From: Halalkalibacter oceani
GTDB lineage: Bacteria > Bacillota > Bacilli > Bacillales > Bacillaceae_D
Reading direction: 5' to 3'
DNA length: 64,000 nt
NCBI RefSeq assembly: GCF_023715705.1
Contig: NZ_JAMBOS010000021.1
Location: 1 to 64,000, forward strand
Under the pieces are notes generated by a model that was not told where the DNA came from, did no database searches, and was given only the letters and a program-made list of their open reading frames with translations. Of this stretch, positions 6,888 through 17,046 are shown piece by piece (positions within the stretch are counted from its first letter, which is position 1; each line of letters starts with the position of its first letter). The position numbers were made by a program, and so were the translations under genes.

Positions 6888-9248
6888 ATGCTAAAGCCTA
6901 AGGCTAGATGGAAAATAAAAGAGCAGCATTCAGATCGAATTGATGAGCTCGTTGAACAGTTGCACATATCGCCGTTAGTCGCGACATTGCTCGTTCATCG
7001 CGGCCTGGAGACGGTTGACACAGCAAAGCGTTTCCTTTTTAAAGAGGAAATGAGCTATCATGACCCTTTTTTGCTTGATGGAATGGAGCAGGCTGTGACC
7101 CGGATCAAGGCGGCGATTGCCGATAAAGAGAAAATCCTTATTTTTGGTGACTATGATGCTGATGGTGTGAGCAGTACGGCGTTGATGTACAACGCGCTGA
7201 CGTCATTATCGGCAGAGGTCGATTACTACATACCAAATCGTTTTACAGAAGGGTACGGGCCCAATGAGCCGGCGATCAGACGGGCGAAAGAGGATGGCTA
7301 CGGGCTGATTGTTACGGTTGATACCGGAATTGCCGCATTACAGGTGGCTGAGGTTGCCAAGGAAATCGGTCTTGATTTCATTATTACGGATCACCATGAA
7401 GCGCCTCCTGTTCTCCCCGACGCCTATGCGATTGTTAATCCAAAAAAGCCGGGCTGTCCGTATCCGTTTAAAGGACTGGCCGGAGTAGGTGTCGCCTTTA
7501 AAGTTGCCCATGCCCTGCTCGGGCGGCTGCCGGCTGAATGGCTCGATATCGCCGTAATAGGCACGATTGCCGACCTGGTGCCGCTTGTTGATGAAAACAG
7601 GCTGCTCGTCATGGAAGGGCTGCATGCTTTACAGGCAACCGATAAGCCGGGATTAATTGCCTTAAAGAAAAAATGTGGCATTCAGGATCAGGTTCAGGCT
7701 GATCATGTCGGATTTGGCATCGGTCCGCGTATTAACGCCGCCGGTCGGCTCGATTCTGCTGATCCGGCTGTCGAACTACTGTTAACAGCAAGCGAAGAAG
7801 AAGCGGAGCTGTTGGCGACGGAAATCGACGGTTTGAACCGCGAGCGGCAGACCGTTGTTGCCTCAATCACTGAAGAAGCGATTGCCGTCGTTGAAAGGCA
7901 GTTCCCGCCTGATGATAATGATGTCTTGATTATTGCCGGCGAGGGCTGGAACGCAGGAGTGATTGGAATCGTTGCTTCACGGTTGGTCGAGCGCTTTTAC
8001 CGGCCGACGATTGTCCTGAGCCTCGATTCGGAGAAAGGACTGGCTAAGGGCTCGGCCCGCAGCATAGTCGGCTTTGATATGTTTAAAGAACTTTCGAAAA
8101 GCCGCGACATTTTACCACATTTCGGCGGACATCCGATGGCGGCCGGTTTAACGATGAAAATAGACGATGTTGATACGTTGCGCACCCGCCTTTGCGCTCA
8201 GGCGAAAGAGGTGCTCTCGCCGGAGGACTTCAAGCCGCTGACGACGATTGATATTGTTGCTGGAATTGAAGATATTTCCGTAGCGGTCATTCAGCAGCTG
8301 GATAAGCTCGCACCGTTCGGTGTCGAGAATCCGAAGCCGAAGGTGATGCTTGAGGATGTGCACATTCAGGAAATGAGAAGAATCGGTGCCGAGGCCAATC
8401 ATTTAAAAATCAGCTTTGCTCAGGGTGGCGCCCAGCTGGAAGGTATCGGCTTTCAATGCGGTTATTTGCATGATGAGATGACCAATCAGGCGAAAGTATC
8501 TGCTGTCGGCACGCTGTCTGTCAATGAATGGAATGGTCATGTGAAGCCGCAGCTCGTGCTGGAGGATATCGCGATAAAAGACTGGCAGCTCTTCGATTGG
8601 CGCAGTGTCCAGAAGGAACGGCTGGCGGATAAACTGCTGGCTCTTCCGGCTGACAGGCGAATTCTTGTGACATTTAAGCGTGACACACCGTCAAAGCTCA
8701 AGCTGACTGGGGAAGACGTATATGATGCAACGGAAGGTTCGCTGCCAGCCTGCGCCGAACGCTTTCTTGTTTTGCTTGATGTGCCGCAATCACGGGATCA
8801 GCTAAGACAGCTGCTCATCCAGCATGGAAAGCCGAGCCGGATTTATACGGTATTCTTTCAGGATAGCGATTCATTCTTTACAACCCAGCCGAATCGTGAA
8901 CAATTTAAGTGGTATTATGCGTTTCTCGCCAAACGAAAAACGTTCGATTTAACGAAACATAGTCAGGAGCTGGCCGGCTATAAGGGCTGGTCAAGGCATA
9001 CGATCGACTTTATGACAAAGGTGTTTGCCGAGCTTGGATTTGTTACGGTGACCGATGGGATCGTTACCGTCGCCGCAAATCCGGAGAAAAAAAGCCTCGA
9101 GGCCTCAGAGACGTTCAGGCAGAAGCAGGAAGAGGCCGAGATCGAAAATGAGCTTGTCTATTCTTCCTATGAAGAGCTGAGACAGTGGTTTGCAGAAACA
9201 TTGATGCAGGAGAAGGAAGAACAGCATGAGCTGACAGAGCATTTCTAA
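6888..9248 (+). CDS. recJ: Single-stranded-DNA-specific 5'-3' exonuclease RecJ
   Basis: RecJ degrades 5' single-stranded ends in recombination, mismatch and base excision repair. The DHH phosphoesterase core shows GDYDADG (about 87-93), VDTG (about 144-147) and the DHH triad (168-170), then the DHHA1 domain with GGHPMAAGL and the OB-fold region. A Bacillus-type C-terminal extension (about 570-786) follows. From the ATG at 6888, with RBS GAGGGGTG at 6873-6880, the protein is 786 aa, the same size as in B. subtilis. apt follows 91 nt downstream, as in other bacilli. Confidence 0.95.
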   Translation: MLKPKARWKIKEQHSDRIDELVEQLHISPLVATLLVHRGLETVDTAKRFLFKEEMSYHDPFLLDGMEQAVTRIKAAIADKEKILIFGDYDADGVSSTALMYNALTSLSAEVDYYIPNRFTEGYGPNEPAIRRAKEDGYGLIVTVDTGIAALQVAEVAKEIGLDFIITDHHEAPPVLPDAYAIVNPKKPGCPYPFKGLAGVGVAFKVAHALLGRLPAEWLDIAVIGTIADLVPLVDENRLLVMEGLHALQATDKPGLIALKKKCGIQDQVQADHVGFGIGPRINAAGRLDSADPAVELLLTASEEEAELLATEIDGLNRERQTVVASITEEAIAVVERQFPPDDNDVLIIAGEGWNAGVIGIVASRLVERFYRPTIVLSLDSEKGLAKGSARSIVGFDMFKELSKSRDILPHFGGHPMAAGLTMKIDDVDTLRTRLCAQAKEVLSPEDFKPLTTIDIVAGIEDISVAVIQQLDKLAPFGVENPKPKVMLEDVHIQEMRRIGAEANHLKISFAQGGAQLEGIGFQCGYLHDEMTNQAKVSAVGTLSVNEWNGHVKPQLVLEDIAIKDWQLFDWRSVQKERLADKLLALPADRRILVTFKRDTPSKLKLTGEDVYDATEGSLPACAERFLVLLDVPQSRDQLRQLLIQHGKPSRIYTVFFQDSDSFFTTQPNREQFKWYYAFLAKRKTFDLTKHSQELAGYKGWSRHTIDFMTKVFAELGFVTVTDGIVTVAANPEKKSLEASETFRQKQEEAEIENELVYSSYEELRQWFAETLMQEKEEQHELTEHF

Positions 9249-9339
9249 TTAAGAGAGCACCAGGATGAACGGCTTTGGACGATAGAAGTAAGTAAGAAGA
9301 ACTGACCCCGAAAAAGAAGAGAGCAAGGAGACGGTATAT

Positions 9340-9855
9340 ATGGATTTCAAAAAGCATATCACGATTGTTGAAGATTACCCGAAGGAAGGAATCCGTTTTA
9401 AGGATATTACGACCTTAATGCAAAATGGTCCTGTCTATAAGGCAGCGATTGACGAAATGGCGTCATTTGCCCGCAACAAGCAGGTCGATGTGATCGTCGG
9501 ACCCGAAGCGCGCGGCTTTGTCGTCGGCTGTCCAATGGCCGTCGCCCTTGAAGTCGGCTTCGTTCCTGTCCGTAAAGCCGGTAAACTGCCGCGTGATGTG
9601 ATTTCCGTTGATTACGGACTTGAATACGGAAAAGATCAGCTAACGATTCACGCTGATTCGATTCAAAAAGGGCAGCGCGTCCTGATTGCCGATGATTTAC
9701 TGGCAACGGGAGGCACGATTGAAGCGACGATCAAGCTCGTGGAACAGCTTGGCGGGATCGTTGTCGGCATTGCCTTTTTGATTGAGCTTGGCTATCTTGA
9801 TGGAAGAGAGCGTCTGGATAAGTACGATCTATATTCGTTAATGACGTTTCAATAA
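9340..9855 (+). CDS. apt: Adenine phosphoribosyltransferase
   Basis: Apt makes AMP from adenine and PRPP (purine salvage) in the cytosol. The 171-aa protein is full length. It shows the family start [23 protein letters not shown], the substrate segment [14 protein letters not shown], and the PRPP-binding motif [13 protein letters not shown] (about 122-134). A Shine-Dalgarno (AAGGAG, about 9326-9331) precedes the ATG. A Rho-independent terminator follows at 9883. Confidence 0.96.
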   Translation: MDFKKHITIVEDYPKEGIRFKDITTLMQNGPVYKAAIDEMASFARNKQVDVIVGPEARGFVVGCPMAVALEVGFVPVRKAGKLPRDVISVDYGLEYGKDQLTIHADSIQKGQRVLIADDLLATGGTIEATIKLVEQLGGIVVGIAFLIELGYLDGRERLDKYDLYSLMTFQ

Positions 9856-9882
9856 GACCGAAGCAGAAATAGATTTTTTTCA

Positions 9883-9930
9883 GGGCTGTCTCGAAGGGTT
9901 TGCGGTTTAACCCGGCGGGACAGCCTTTTT
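9883..9930 (+). terminator. Rho-independent terminator after apt
   Basis: GGCTGTC (9884-9890) pairs with GACAGCC (9919-9925) and a T-run follows at 9926-9930. The loop contains a smaller GGTT/AACC stem. Confidence 0.8.
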
Positions 9931-10017
9931 CTGCGGTCTTGATGAGGATAAGCGGACCGCACTGCTAGAATTTGGCTGAATTAGCATGTCTCTATCGACA
10001 ATTTTCGTTCTTTCCCC

Positions 10018-10046
10018 TTTACATACAGCGAAAACTTACCCATAAT
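10018..10046 (+). promoter_or_regulatory. Probable sigma-A promoter of relA
   Basis: TTTACA (10018-10023) and CATAAT (10041-10046) are separated by 17 nt, 35 nt upstream of the relA ATG. Confidence 0.55.
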
Positions 10047-10080
10047 ATAAGGAAATATTGAATCGTAAATAGGTGATTCC

Positions 10081-12267
10081 ATGACGATAGATCAAGTGTT
10101 GGAAAAAGCGAGTCTTTACTTGAATGAGGAAGATGTCGCTTTTTTACGAAAGGCTTATGAATATGCGGAGAAGGCCCATGAAGGACAATACCGGAAATCG
10201 GGAGAGCCTTATATTTTACATCCGATTCAGGTGGCGGGCATCATTGTCGGGCTTGAGCTCGATCCAAACACGGTAGCGGCAGCCTTTCTTCATGACGTCG
10301 TAGAAGATACGGACGTCACCGTCGAAGAAATTACAGAGAGCTTTAATGACCAGGTCGCGATGCTCGTTGACGGCGTGACCAAGTTGAAAAAGTTTAAATA
10401 TAAATCCAAGGAAGAGCAGCAGGCGGAAAACCATCGGAAAATGCTGATTGCGATGGCCAAGGACATCCGCGTCATCCTGATTAAACTGGCGGACAGGCTG
10501 CACAATATGAGAACGTTGAAATTTATGCCGCCTGAAAAGCAGCGCGTCACGTCGAATGAAACGCTGGAAATATTCGCGCCGCTCGCCCACCGTCTCGGGA
10601 TTTCGACGATCAAGTGGGAATTGGAGGACATCGCCCTTCGCTATCTGGATCCGCAGCAGTATTATCGGATCGTCAATTTAATGAAGCGCAAACGGGCGGA
10701 GCGCGAGGAGTATTTATCAGGAGTGATGGATAAGATCGCCGATCATTTAACAGATGTCAATGTCGAAGCGGAATTATCAGGTCGCCCGAAGCATATTTAC
10801 AGCATCTATCGAAAAATGGTATTGCAAAACAAGCAGTTTAATGAAATCTATGATCTGCTCGCTGTGCGAATTATCGTCAAAAGCATCAAGGACTGCTATG
10901 CCGTGCTCGGGGTTATCCATACGTGCTGGAAGCCGATGCCTGGCCGGTTCAAAGACTATATCGCGATGCCGAAGGCCAACATGTATCAATCGCTGCACAC
11001 GACCGTTGTCGGCCCTCACGGCGATCCGCTCGAGGTGCAAATCCGAACGGAAGAAATGCACCGCATCGCTGAGTTCGGGGTGGCGGCACACTGGGCTTAC
11101 AAGGAAGGCAAAACGGTCTCTCCCAATAAAAATACATTTGAAGATAAGCTGAACTGGTTCCGCGATGTGATTGAGCAGACCGAGACGAATGATGCCCAGG
11201 AATTTATGGAATCGCTCAAGCTTGATCTTTTTTCGGATATGGTGTTCGTTTTCTCGCCAAAGGGAGATGTTGTCGAGCTGCCGGCAGGCTCTGTTCCGCT
11301 TGATTTCGCCTATCGCATTCACAGTGAAATCGGCAACCGCTGTATCGGAGCCAAGGTGAACGGAAAAATGGTTCCGCTCGACCATAAGCTGAAAACAGGC
11401 GACATTGTCGAGATCCTGACTTCAAAGCATTCCTACGGACCGAGTCAGGATTGGTTGAAGATTACGAAATCATCGCATGCGAAAAACAAAATAAAGCAGT
11501 GGTTTAAAAAAGAACGCAGAGAAGAGAATGTGGAAAAAGGCCGGGAGATGATTGAAAAGGAAATCAAGGCGCTTGATTTTGAGCCGAAGGAAGTGCTGAC
11601 TGCCGAAGCGATTCAAGAGGTGGCCAACAAGTTCAGCTTTGCCGGTGAAGAAGATATGTTTGCCGCAGTCGGCTACGGTGGCATCAGCGTCAAGCAAATT
11701 GTCAACCGCCTGACGGAGAAGCTCCGCAAGCAACTCGATCAGGAGCAGGATGACCAGTCATTGGCCGAGGCGTTATCAGATGTGCAGACGACGTACCGTC
11801 CGAAGAAAAAAGTAAACTCGGGCGTCACCGTCAAAGGTGTCGATAATCTGCTGATACGGCTGTCACGCTGCTGTACGCCCGTACCCGGTGATGACATTAT
11901 CGGGTACATTACGAAAGGACGCGGTGTCTCGATACATCGCGCCGACTGTCCGAACGTGCAACATGAGGAGGTAAAAGGCCGTCTGCTTCCGGTGGAATGG
12001 GAAGGAACGACCGAACAAAACAAGTCCTATAATGTGGATATTGAGATTACAGGCTATGACCGTAACGGTCTTTTAAATGAAGTGCTCCACGCAGTGACGG
12101 ATTCGCGCACGATCATCAATGCTGTTTCCGGGCGTTCCGATCACCGGCAGAAGCTGGCGATGATTCATATGTCAATTTCAATTCGAAATATCGACCATCT
12201 TCATAAGGTCGTCGAGAAAATTAAGCAGCTTCAGGATATTTATTCCGTCCGGCGCGTGATGCATTAA
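10081..12267 (+). CDS. relA: Bifunctional (p)ppGpp synthetase/hydrolase (Rel)
   Basis: This long RelA/SpoT homologue (728 aa) makes and degrades the stringent-response alarmone on the ribosome. Domains in order are: HD hydrolase (conserved H, then HDVVEDT at 71-77, so hydrolase-competent); synthetase with the [11 protein letters not shown] segment near residue 300; a TGS domain starting about 390 ([17 protein letters not shown]); a helical and zinc-finger-like region with CCTPVPGD; and a C-terminal ACT domain (about 655-728). All catalytic regions look intact. It is followed 21 nt downstream by dtd, a conserved pairing. Confidence 0.96.
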   Translation: MTIDQVLEKASLYLNEEDVAFLRKAYEYAEKAHEGQYRKSGEPYILHPIQVAGIIVGLELDPNTVAAAFLHDVVEDTDVTVEEITESFNDQVAMLVDGVTKLKKFKYKSKEEQQAENHRKMLIAMAKDIRVILIKLADRLHNMRTLKFMPPEKQRVTSNETLEIFAPLAHRLGISTIKWELEDIALRYLDPQQYYRIVNLMKRKRAEREEYLSGVMDKIADHLTDVNVEAELSGRPKHIYSIYRKMVLQNKQFNEIYDLLAVRIIVKSIKDCYAVLGVIHTCWKPMPGRFKDYIAMPKANMYQSLHTTVVGPHGDPLEVQIRTEEMHRIAEFGVAAHWAYKEGKTVSPNKNTFEDKLNWFRDVIEQTETNDAQEFMESLKLDLFSDMVFVFSPKGDVVELPAGSVPLDFAYRIHSEIGNRCIGAKVNGKMVPLDHKLKTGDIVEILTSKHSYGPSQDWLKITKSSHAKNKIKQWFKKERREENVEKGREMIEKEIKALDFEPKEVLTAEAIQEVANKFSFAGEEDMFAAVGYGGISVKQIVNRLTEKLRKQLDQEQDDQSLAEALSDVQTTYRPKKKVNSGVTVKGVDNLLIRLSRCCTPVPGDDIIGYITKGRGVSIHRADCPNVQHEEVKGRLLPVEWEGTTEQNKSYNVDIEITGYDRNGLLNEVLHAVTDSRTIINAVSGRSDHRQKLAMIHMSISIRNIDHLHKVVEKIKQLQDIYSVRRVMH

Positions 12268-12288
12268 AGGAATGAGAGGATTGGTAAG

Positions 12289-12729
12289 ATGAAGGTTGTG
12301 CTGCAACGGACGAAGCAGGCCTCTGTTGAAGTGAACAATGAAGTGGTCGGCAGCATAGAGGCCGGGCTGACCCTTCTCGTTGGGATCACCCACGAAGATA
12401 CGAATGACGATGCTGATTATTTAGCGGAGAAAATTGCTCATTTGCGGATTTTTGAGGATGAAAACGGGAAAATGAACCATTCTATTTTGGAGGCCGGCGG
12501 ACAAATTTTGTCCGTGTCTCAATTTACGCTGTACGGCGATTGCCGGAAGGGGAGAAGACCTAATTTCATGGAAGCGGCCAAGCCGGAGCAGGCCGAGCCG
12601 CTTTATCAGTATTTCAACAATGCTCTCAGGCAGCGCGGGCTTCATGTCGAGACGGGAAGCTTCGGAGCAATGATGAATGTCGCGCTCGTCAATGATGGAC
12701 CGGTGACGTTAATTCTCGAAAGCAGATAA
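12289..12729 (+). CDS. dtd: D-aminoacyl-tRNA deacylase
   Basis: Dtd hydrolyses D-amino acids, and glycine mischarged on tRNA-Ala, from tRNA. At 146 aa it is full length. The active-site motif SQFTLYGD (about 79-86) and the cross-subunit Gly-cisPro motif DGPVTLIL near the C-terminus are present. A Shine-Dalgarno-like GAGAGGATTGG precedes the ATG. It is probably cotranscribed with relA. Confidence 0.95.
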   Translation: MKVVLQRTKQASVEVNNEVVGSIEAGLTLLVGITHEDTNDDADYLAEKIAHLRIFEDENGKMNHSILEAGGQILSVSQFTLYGDCRKGRRPNFMEAAKPEQAEPLYQYFNNALRQRGLHVETGSFGAMMNVALVNDGPVTLILESR

Positions 12730-12880
12730 CTACGAAGCTGATGAAAAAGTGCTTTCATTTTTAAGTTACGAAAAAGGAAGTTTTTCAGTGACTCCATAAA
12801 GACGTACCTTTCGTCTGTTCGCTATGTAAGATTTTTGCTGTTATTGGCTATGATAATAGAAAAAGTCAAGAAGAGGGTGA

Positions 12881-13063
12881 ATGGACGTGCGGGCGAATCA
12901 CCGTCAACAAATGCATGGCAGTCAGAGGCATTCGATTTTTTCAATTGATTATCACAGCTTTCTTGATCAAGAAGCACAGGCCAGTCATCTCGAACTGGCA
13001 AACGAATTCGGCTTATCATTACGAGAAGTACAGCTTCTCAAAAAGAAATTGAACCGTAATTAA
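12881..13063 (+). CDS. Small helix-turn-helix protein upstream of hisS
   Basis: A 60-aa basic protein whose C-terminal half (HLELANEFGLSLREVQLLKKKLNRN) reads as a helix-turn-helix like those at the end of sigma-70-type or response-regulator domains. Similar tiny proteins occur near hisS in other bacilli, but I know of no function. The ATG at 12881 follows GAGGGTGA with almost no spacing. A GTG at 12887 has better spacing and may be the real start. It ends five bases before the hisS promoter. Confidence 0.6.
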   Translation: MDVRANHRQQMHGSQRHSIFSIDYHSFLDQEAQASHLELANEFGLSLREVQLLKKKLNRN

Positions 13064-13067
13064 GCTA

Positions 13068-13096
13068 TTGACAGCGATCCCGAAGATCCGTATGAT
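13068..13096 (+). promoter_or_regulatory. Sigma-A promoter of the hisS-aspS operon
   Basis: A consensus TTGACA (13068-13073), a 17-nt spacer and TATGAT (13091-13096) put the transcript start near 13103, about 310 nt before hisS. Confidence 0.85.
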
Positions 13097-13102
13097 TGTT
13101 AT

Positions 13103-13367
13103 GAACTTATATGTAAAACCATTCCGAAGACGAGGCATGTCGTTAAGAGAACAGGTAGTAAAGAGAGGAGAGGCCGTGGCTGAAAGCCTTCCCTATCTGC
13201 TTAGTGATGAACACCTTTGAGGAGTTTTTCTGAACGGGTACTAGTAGGAAAAGACGTAGGCAGGCGTTAACTGTGTAAAGTGGGAGCCGCTTGGCTCCAA
13301 TTAGGGTGGCACCACGGGTATAACTCTCGTCCCTGATGATTAATCATCGGGGATGGGAGTTTTTTTA
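13103..13367 (+). promoter_or_regulatory. T-box leader (riboswitch) of hisS-aspS
   Basis: The leader has the T-box signature AGGGTGGCACCACGGGT (13303-13319), which pairs with the acceptor end of uncharged tRNA. Upstream is a Stem I with the apical GGCTGAAAGCC element, followed by GATGAACACC. The likely specifier is the His codon CAC at 13212-13214. The competing terminator is the hairpin at 13324-13360 (CTCTCGTCCC... with GGGATGGGAG) followed by seven T. Uncharged tRNA-His would favour antitermination and raise synthetase expression. The specifier is inferred by position and should be confirmed by folding. Confidence 0.9.
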
Positions 13368-13374
13368 GATTTAT

Positions 13375-13400
13375 AAGAAAAGCCACTGCGCGGTTTTCTT
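13375..13400 (+). repeat. Dispersed hairpin copy in front of hisS
   Basis: AAGAAAAGCC pairs with GGTTTTCTT around a short loop, between the T-box terminator and the hisS RBS (AAAAGGAGG). It closely resembles the hairpin at 408-440. Confidence 0.55.
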
Positions 13401-13415
13401 AAAAGGAGGAAGTCA

Positions 13416-14696
13416 ATGAGCATTCAAATTCCACGGGGAACCCAGGATATTCTCCCCGGTGAAGTAGAAATTTGGCAGTATATTGAGGCGACGGCAAAGG
13501 AAGTGTGCCGGCAGTATAATTATCACGAAATCCGGACGCCAATCTTTGAACATACGGATTTATTTCAGCGCGGAGTCGGCGATACGACTGATATTGTTCA
13601 AAAAGAAATGTACACATTTGAAGATCGGGGCGGGAGAAGCATTACGTTGCGCCCTGAAGGAACGGCTGCCGTTGTCCGTTCCTATGTCGAGAAAAAGCTG
13701 TACGGTCAGGCGAATCAGCCGACGAAGCTTTTTTATCAGGGGCCAATGTTCCGCTATGAACGCCCACAGGCCGGACGGATGAGACAATTTGTCCAGTTTG
13801 GCGTCGAGGCGCTTGGAAGTGCCGATCCGGCGATTGATGCTGAAGTGCTGGCGCTTGTGATGAGCATTTACGCCAAGCTTGGGTTGAAGAATGTCAAGCT
13901 CGTCATTAACAGTCTTGGAGATCAGGAAAGCCGTCAGGCGCATCGCCAGGCACTCGTTGATCATTTCAAGCCGAGCATTGCGGAATTTTGCAGTGACTGT
14001 CAGGAACGGTTGGAGAAAAACCCGCTTCGCATTCTGGACTGTAAAAAGGACCGCGAACATCCGCTGATGGGGACGGCGCCATCGATTCTTGATTACTTAA
14101 ATGAGGAATCGCAAAGCTATTTTACACAGGTGAAAGCGTATCTTGATGCGCTCGACATTCCGTACGTCGTTGATCCGACGCTCGTCCGCGGTCTTGATTA
14201 TTACTACCATACAGCGTTTGAAGTGATGATCGACGGCGAAGGCTTCGGCGCGATTACGACAATTTGTGGAGGCGGACGTTATACAGGGCTTGTCGAGGAT
14301 ATCGGCGGACCGTCGACCCCGGGAATCGGTTTTGCTTTTAGTATCGAGCGTGTCATTATGGCCTTGAAGGCACAGGAAGTTCCGTTGCCTGTCAGCACGG
14401 AGCTGGACTGCTATTTGATCTCTCTGGGAGAAAAGGCTAAAGCCAAAACGGTTGAGCTGCTTTATCAGCTCCGTGCTGCCGGTATTTCAAGCGACAAAGA
14501 TTACCTCGACAAAAAAATGAAAGCCCAGCTGAAGGCCGCTGATCGCCTTAACGCCCGTTATACGGCGATTCTCGGCGATGATGAACTGGAGAAAGGCTTG
14601 ATTGTTGTCAAGCAGATGGAGTCAGGTGAACAAGAGGAAGTCGAACTCGAATCCTTTATTCAATATATGAAACAGCATACACAGGGAGGCAATTAA
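13416..14696 (+). CDS. hisS: Histidyl-tRNA synthetase
   Basis: A class II aminoacyl-tRNA synthetase (426 aa) that charges tRNA-His. Motif 1 starts after [10 protein letters not shown]. Motif 2 is [18 protein letters not shown] (about 111-128). The histidine-specific signature is [15 protein letters not shown] (about 257-271), motif 3 is [11 protein letters not shown], and the C-terminal anticodon-binding domain spans about 330-420. AAAAGGAGG fixes the ATG. Regulated by the T-box leader and cotranscribed with aspS. Confidence 0.97.
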   Translation: MSIQIPRGTQDILPGEVEIWQYIEATAKEVCRQYNYHEIRTPIFEHTDLFQRGVGDTTDIVQKEMYTFEDRGGRSITLRPEGTAAVVRSYVEKKLYGQANQPTKLFYQGPMFRYERPQAGRMRQFVQFGVEALGSADPAIDAEVLALVMSIYAKLGLKNVKLVINSLGDQESRQAHRQALVDHFKPSIAEFCSDCQERLEKNPLRILDCKKDREHPLMGTAPSILDYLNEESQSYFTQVKAYLDALDIPYVVDPTLVRGLDYYYHTAFEVMIDGEGFGAITTICGGGRYTGLVEDIGGPSTPGIGFAFSIERVIMALKAQEVPLPVSTELDCYLISLGEKAKAKTVELLYQLRAAGISSDKDYLDKKMKAQLKAADRLNARYTAILGDDELEKGLIVVKQMESGEQEEVELESFIQYMKQHTQGGN

Positions 14697-14697
14697 G

Positions 14698-16485
14698 ATG
14701 ATTGGAAGAACACATCATTGTGGCGAGCTTCGCCCCGAGCATGTAGGTGAAAAGGTTCAGCTGAAAGGCTGGGTTCAAACGAGACGTGATTTAGGTCAGG
14801 TGATTTTTCTTGATGTCCGTGACCGTTCCGGCATTGTCCAGGTCGTGTTCAGTCCAGAAGTGGACAAGGGTGCCCTTGAAACAGCCGAGCGTATCCGCAG
14901 CGAGTATGTCATTGATATTGAAGGGACTGTCGTTGAGCGTGATCCAAATACAGTCAATGAGAAAATCGCGACAGGCACGATCGAAGTTCAGGCTCATAAG
15001 GTGGAAATTCTTAATGCCGCCAAAGCGCTCCCGTTTCAAATTGAAGCTGATACAGACGCTTCAGAGGATGTCCGCTTGAAGTATCGTTATCTCGACCTGC
15101 GTCGCCCTGACATGCAGGAGACATTCAAGCTGCGTCATAAAGCGACGAAGCTGATTCGTGACTTTTTGGATGAAGCCGCCTTTATGGAAATCGAAACGCC
15201 GATGCTGACGAAGAGCACGCCTGAAGGGGCGCGTGATTATTTAGTACCAAGCCGGGTTCATCACGGCAAATTTTACGCATTGCCGCAATCACCGCAACTG
15301 TTCAAGCAATTGCTGATGGTTTCCGGATTTGAGCGTTATTATCAAATTGTCCGCTGCTTCCGCGATGAAGATTTGCGCGCCGACCGCCAGCCGGAATTTA
15401 CTCAGGTCGATATTGAGACATCCTTCATGGACAAAGAAGATTTGCTGGCGATGACCGAGCAGATGATGGCCCGCATTCTTAAGGAAACAAAGAATGTCGA
15501 GCTGACATTGCCGTTCCCGCGTTTAACATATGAAGAAGCGATGAACCGTTTTGGTTCGGACAAGCCGGATCTGCGCTTTGGAATGGAGCTTATTGAGCTG
15601 TCCGAGATCGTCAAGGATTCTCCGTTTAAAGTATTTCAGGGGGCACTTGCCGCCGGCGGCATCGTGAAAGGCCTCAATCTTAAAGGAGGAGCAGACAAGC
15701 TGTCACGGAAAGAGATTGATGCATTAACCGATTTCGTGAAACAATATGGAGCAAAAGGGCTTGCCTGGCTCAAGGTCGAAGAAGACGGCCTGAAAGGACC
15801 GATTGCCAAGTTCTTTGAAGGAGAACTTGAACAGGCTCTGCGTGAAGCGATGGGCGCTGAACCGGGAGATCTTTTATTCTTTGGGGCAGATAAAAAGCAG
15901 GTTGTATTTGACAGCTTAGGTGCGCTTCGTTTAAAATTCGGCAAGCAGTTTGATCTAATTGATTCCTCACAATTCAATTTCCTCTGGGTCGTTGATTTCC
16001 CATTGGTTGAGTATGATGAAGAAGCAAAACGCTATGTCGCTCTGCATCATCCGTTCACAAGTCCGAAGAAGGAGGATCTCGAACTGCTGGCGAGCGATCC
16101 GGACAGCGTACGCGCTGATGCCTACGATTTAGTCTTGAACGGCTATGAGCTTGGCGGAGGATCACAGCGGATTTACAAGCGCGACATTCAGGAGCAAATG
16201 TTTAAAGCGCTCGGTTTCTCAGAGGAAGAAGCACGGGAGCAATTCGGCTTCCTTCTAAATGCTTTTGAATATGGAACACCACCGCATGGTGGAATTGCGC
16301 TCGGTCTCGACCGTTTAATTATGCTGCTTGCCGGGCGGACGAATTTACGTGATACGATTGCCTTCCCGAAAACAGCAAGCGCGAGCTGTCTCTTAACTGA
16401 GGCACCTGGTGAAGTAAGCGTCGAACAATTGATTGACTTAAACTTATCGGTGATCGGCCAAAAGGCAGAGAAGGTCAACGTATAA
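14698..16485 (+). CDS. aspS: Aspartyl-tRNA synthetase
   Basis: A bacterial-type class II synthetase (595 aa). It has an N-terminal OB-fold anticodon domain (about 1-105), motif 2 ([20 protein letters not shown], about 221-240), a GAD insertion domain (about 300-420) typical of bacterial AspRS, and motif 3 [15 protein letters not shown] near 530. The start lies one base after the hisS stop, with GGGAGG inside the hisS end as the RBS, so the pair is translationally coupled. I cannot tell from sequence whether it also charges tRNA-Asn. Confidence 0.97.
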   Translation: MIGRTHHCGELRPEHVGEKVQLKGWVQTRRDLGQVIFLDVRDRSGIVQVVFSPEVDKGALETAERIRSEYVIDIEGTVVERDPNTVNEKIATGTIEVQAHKVEILNAAKALPFQIEADTDASEDVRLKYRYLDLRRPDMQETFKLRHKATKLIRDFLDEAAFMEIETPMLTKSTPEGARDYLVPSRVHHGKFYALPQSPQLFKQLLMVSGFERYYQIVRCFRDEDLRADRQPEFTQVDIETSFMDKEDLLAMTEQMMARILKETKNVELTLPFPRLTYEEAMNRFGSDKPDLRFGMELIELSEIVKDSPFKVFQGALAAGGIVKGLNLKGGADKLSRKEIDALTDFVKQYGAKGLAWLKVEEDGLKGPIAKFFEGELEQALREAMGAEPGDLLFFGADKKQVVFDSLGALRLKFGKQFDLIDSSQFNFLWVVDFPLVEYDEEAKRYVALHHPFTSPKKEDLELLASDPDSVRADAYDLVLNGYELGGGSQRIYKRDIQEQMFKALGFSEEEAREQFGFLLNAFEYGTPPHGGIALGLDRLIMLLAGRTNLRDTIAFPKTASASCLLTEAPGEVSVEQLIDLNLSVIGQKAEKVNV

Positions 16486-16496
16486 AGGAAATAAAA

Positions 16497-16549
16497 AGAA
16501 GGCTGTGCGCCCGGGCTGCTTTAACGCAGCTCAGGTCGCTCAGCCTTTA
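16497..16549. terminator. Bidirectional terminator between aspS and the convergent gene
   Basis: A long imperfect stem starts AAGGCTG (16499-16505) and ends CAGCCTT (16541-16547), with an inner CTGC/GCAG pairing around TTTAAC. On the minus strand it is followed by CTTTTTATTT. It overlaps the stop of the minus-strand gene. Confidence 0.65.
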
Positions 16550-16826
16550 ATTGTTGATAAGCTTGAACGAGCTGTTTTGGATCTTCTTTAATATAAAAGG
16601 TACGCACGCCCTGGCTTGTGTGCAAATAGAGAAAGCCAAATGCACCTTTGTCCGGCTTTTTGCGAAACGAAATATCAAAAATGGAGGTCAGCGGAAACGT
16701 ATCATTTTTGACGGTGATCTGATCCTCAAATAATTTCATATCAAAAGATGTTTCAACAATGCGCTTTTCGGTCCAGCCAATTTCCTGCCGGACTTCGATG
16801 CAACGCTGGATGGCAAGAAGAGTCAT
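16521..16826 (-). CDS. Conserved hypothetical protein, possible PH-like fold
   Basis: A 101-aa soluble protein without signal or membrane helix. Short alternating beta segments (MKLFEDQITVKNDTFPLTSIFDISFRKKP... then GAFGFLYLHTSQGVRTFYIKE) and a final helix resemble a small PH-like domain. This is inference from pattern only. It is convergent with aspS and lies just outside the island's left direct repeat, so it belongs to the resident chromosome. I do not recognise a function. Confidence 0.7.
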   Translation of the reverse strand: MTLLAIQRCIEVRQEIGWTEKRIVETSFDMKLFEDQITVKNDTFPLTSIFDISFRKKPDKGAFGFLYLHTSQGVRTFYIKEDPKQLVQAYQQLKAERPELR

Positions 16827-16894
16827 AAGTCACCAGTTTCCTTTCTTAAAGTATAGGCTATCTATCACTTTACCATAGGATCGAAAATCGACCA

Positions 16895-16926
16895 AATGAT
16901 TCATTTATGGAAAATTCTGAAATTAT
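16895..16926 (+). repeat. Left copy of the 32-bp direct repeat flanking the island
   Basis: This 32-nt sequence (beginning AATGATTCATTTATGG, ending CTGAAATTAT) is repeated exactly at 27660-27691. It may be an attachment-site or insertion duplication, because the DNA between the copies is AT-rich and not part of the conserved gene order. Confidence 0.85.
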
Positions 16927-17046
16927 GTTATTGAGCCTTGTATATGAGAAGGCGAGCACGAGCTGTTCAAATTAGCAGAGTATGTGAAACCTATTCGAGT
17001 GTAGCATGTCAATGATTTCAACTACGTATATCTACACCATAAAAAA

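Noticed and set aside
10777-11385. 202-codon antisense frame in relA
   Set aside because: It is a shadow of a conserved gene caused by codon bias, with no RBS or family motif.
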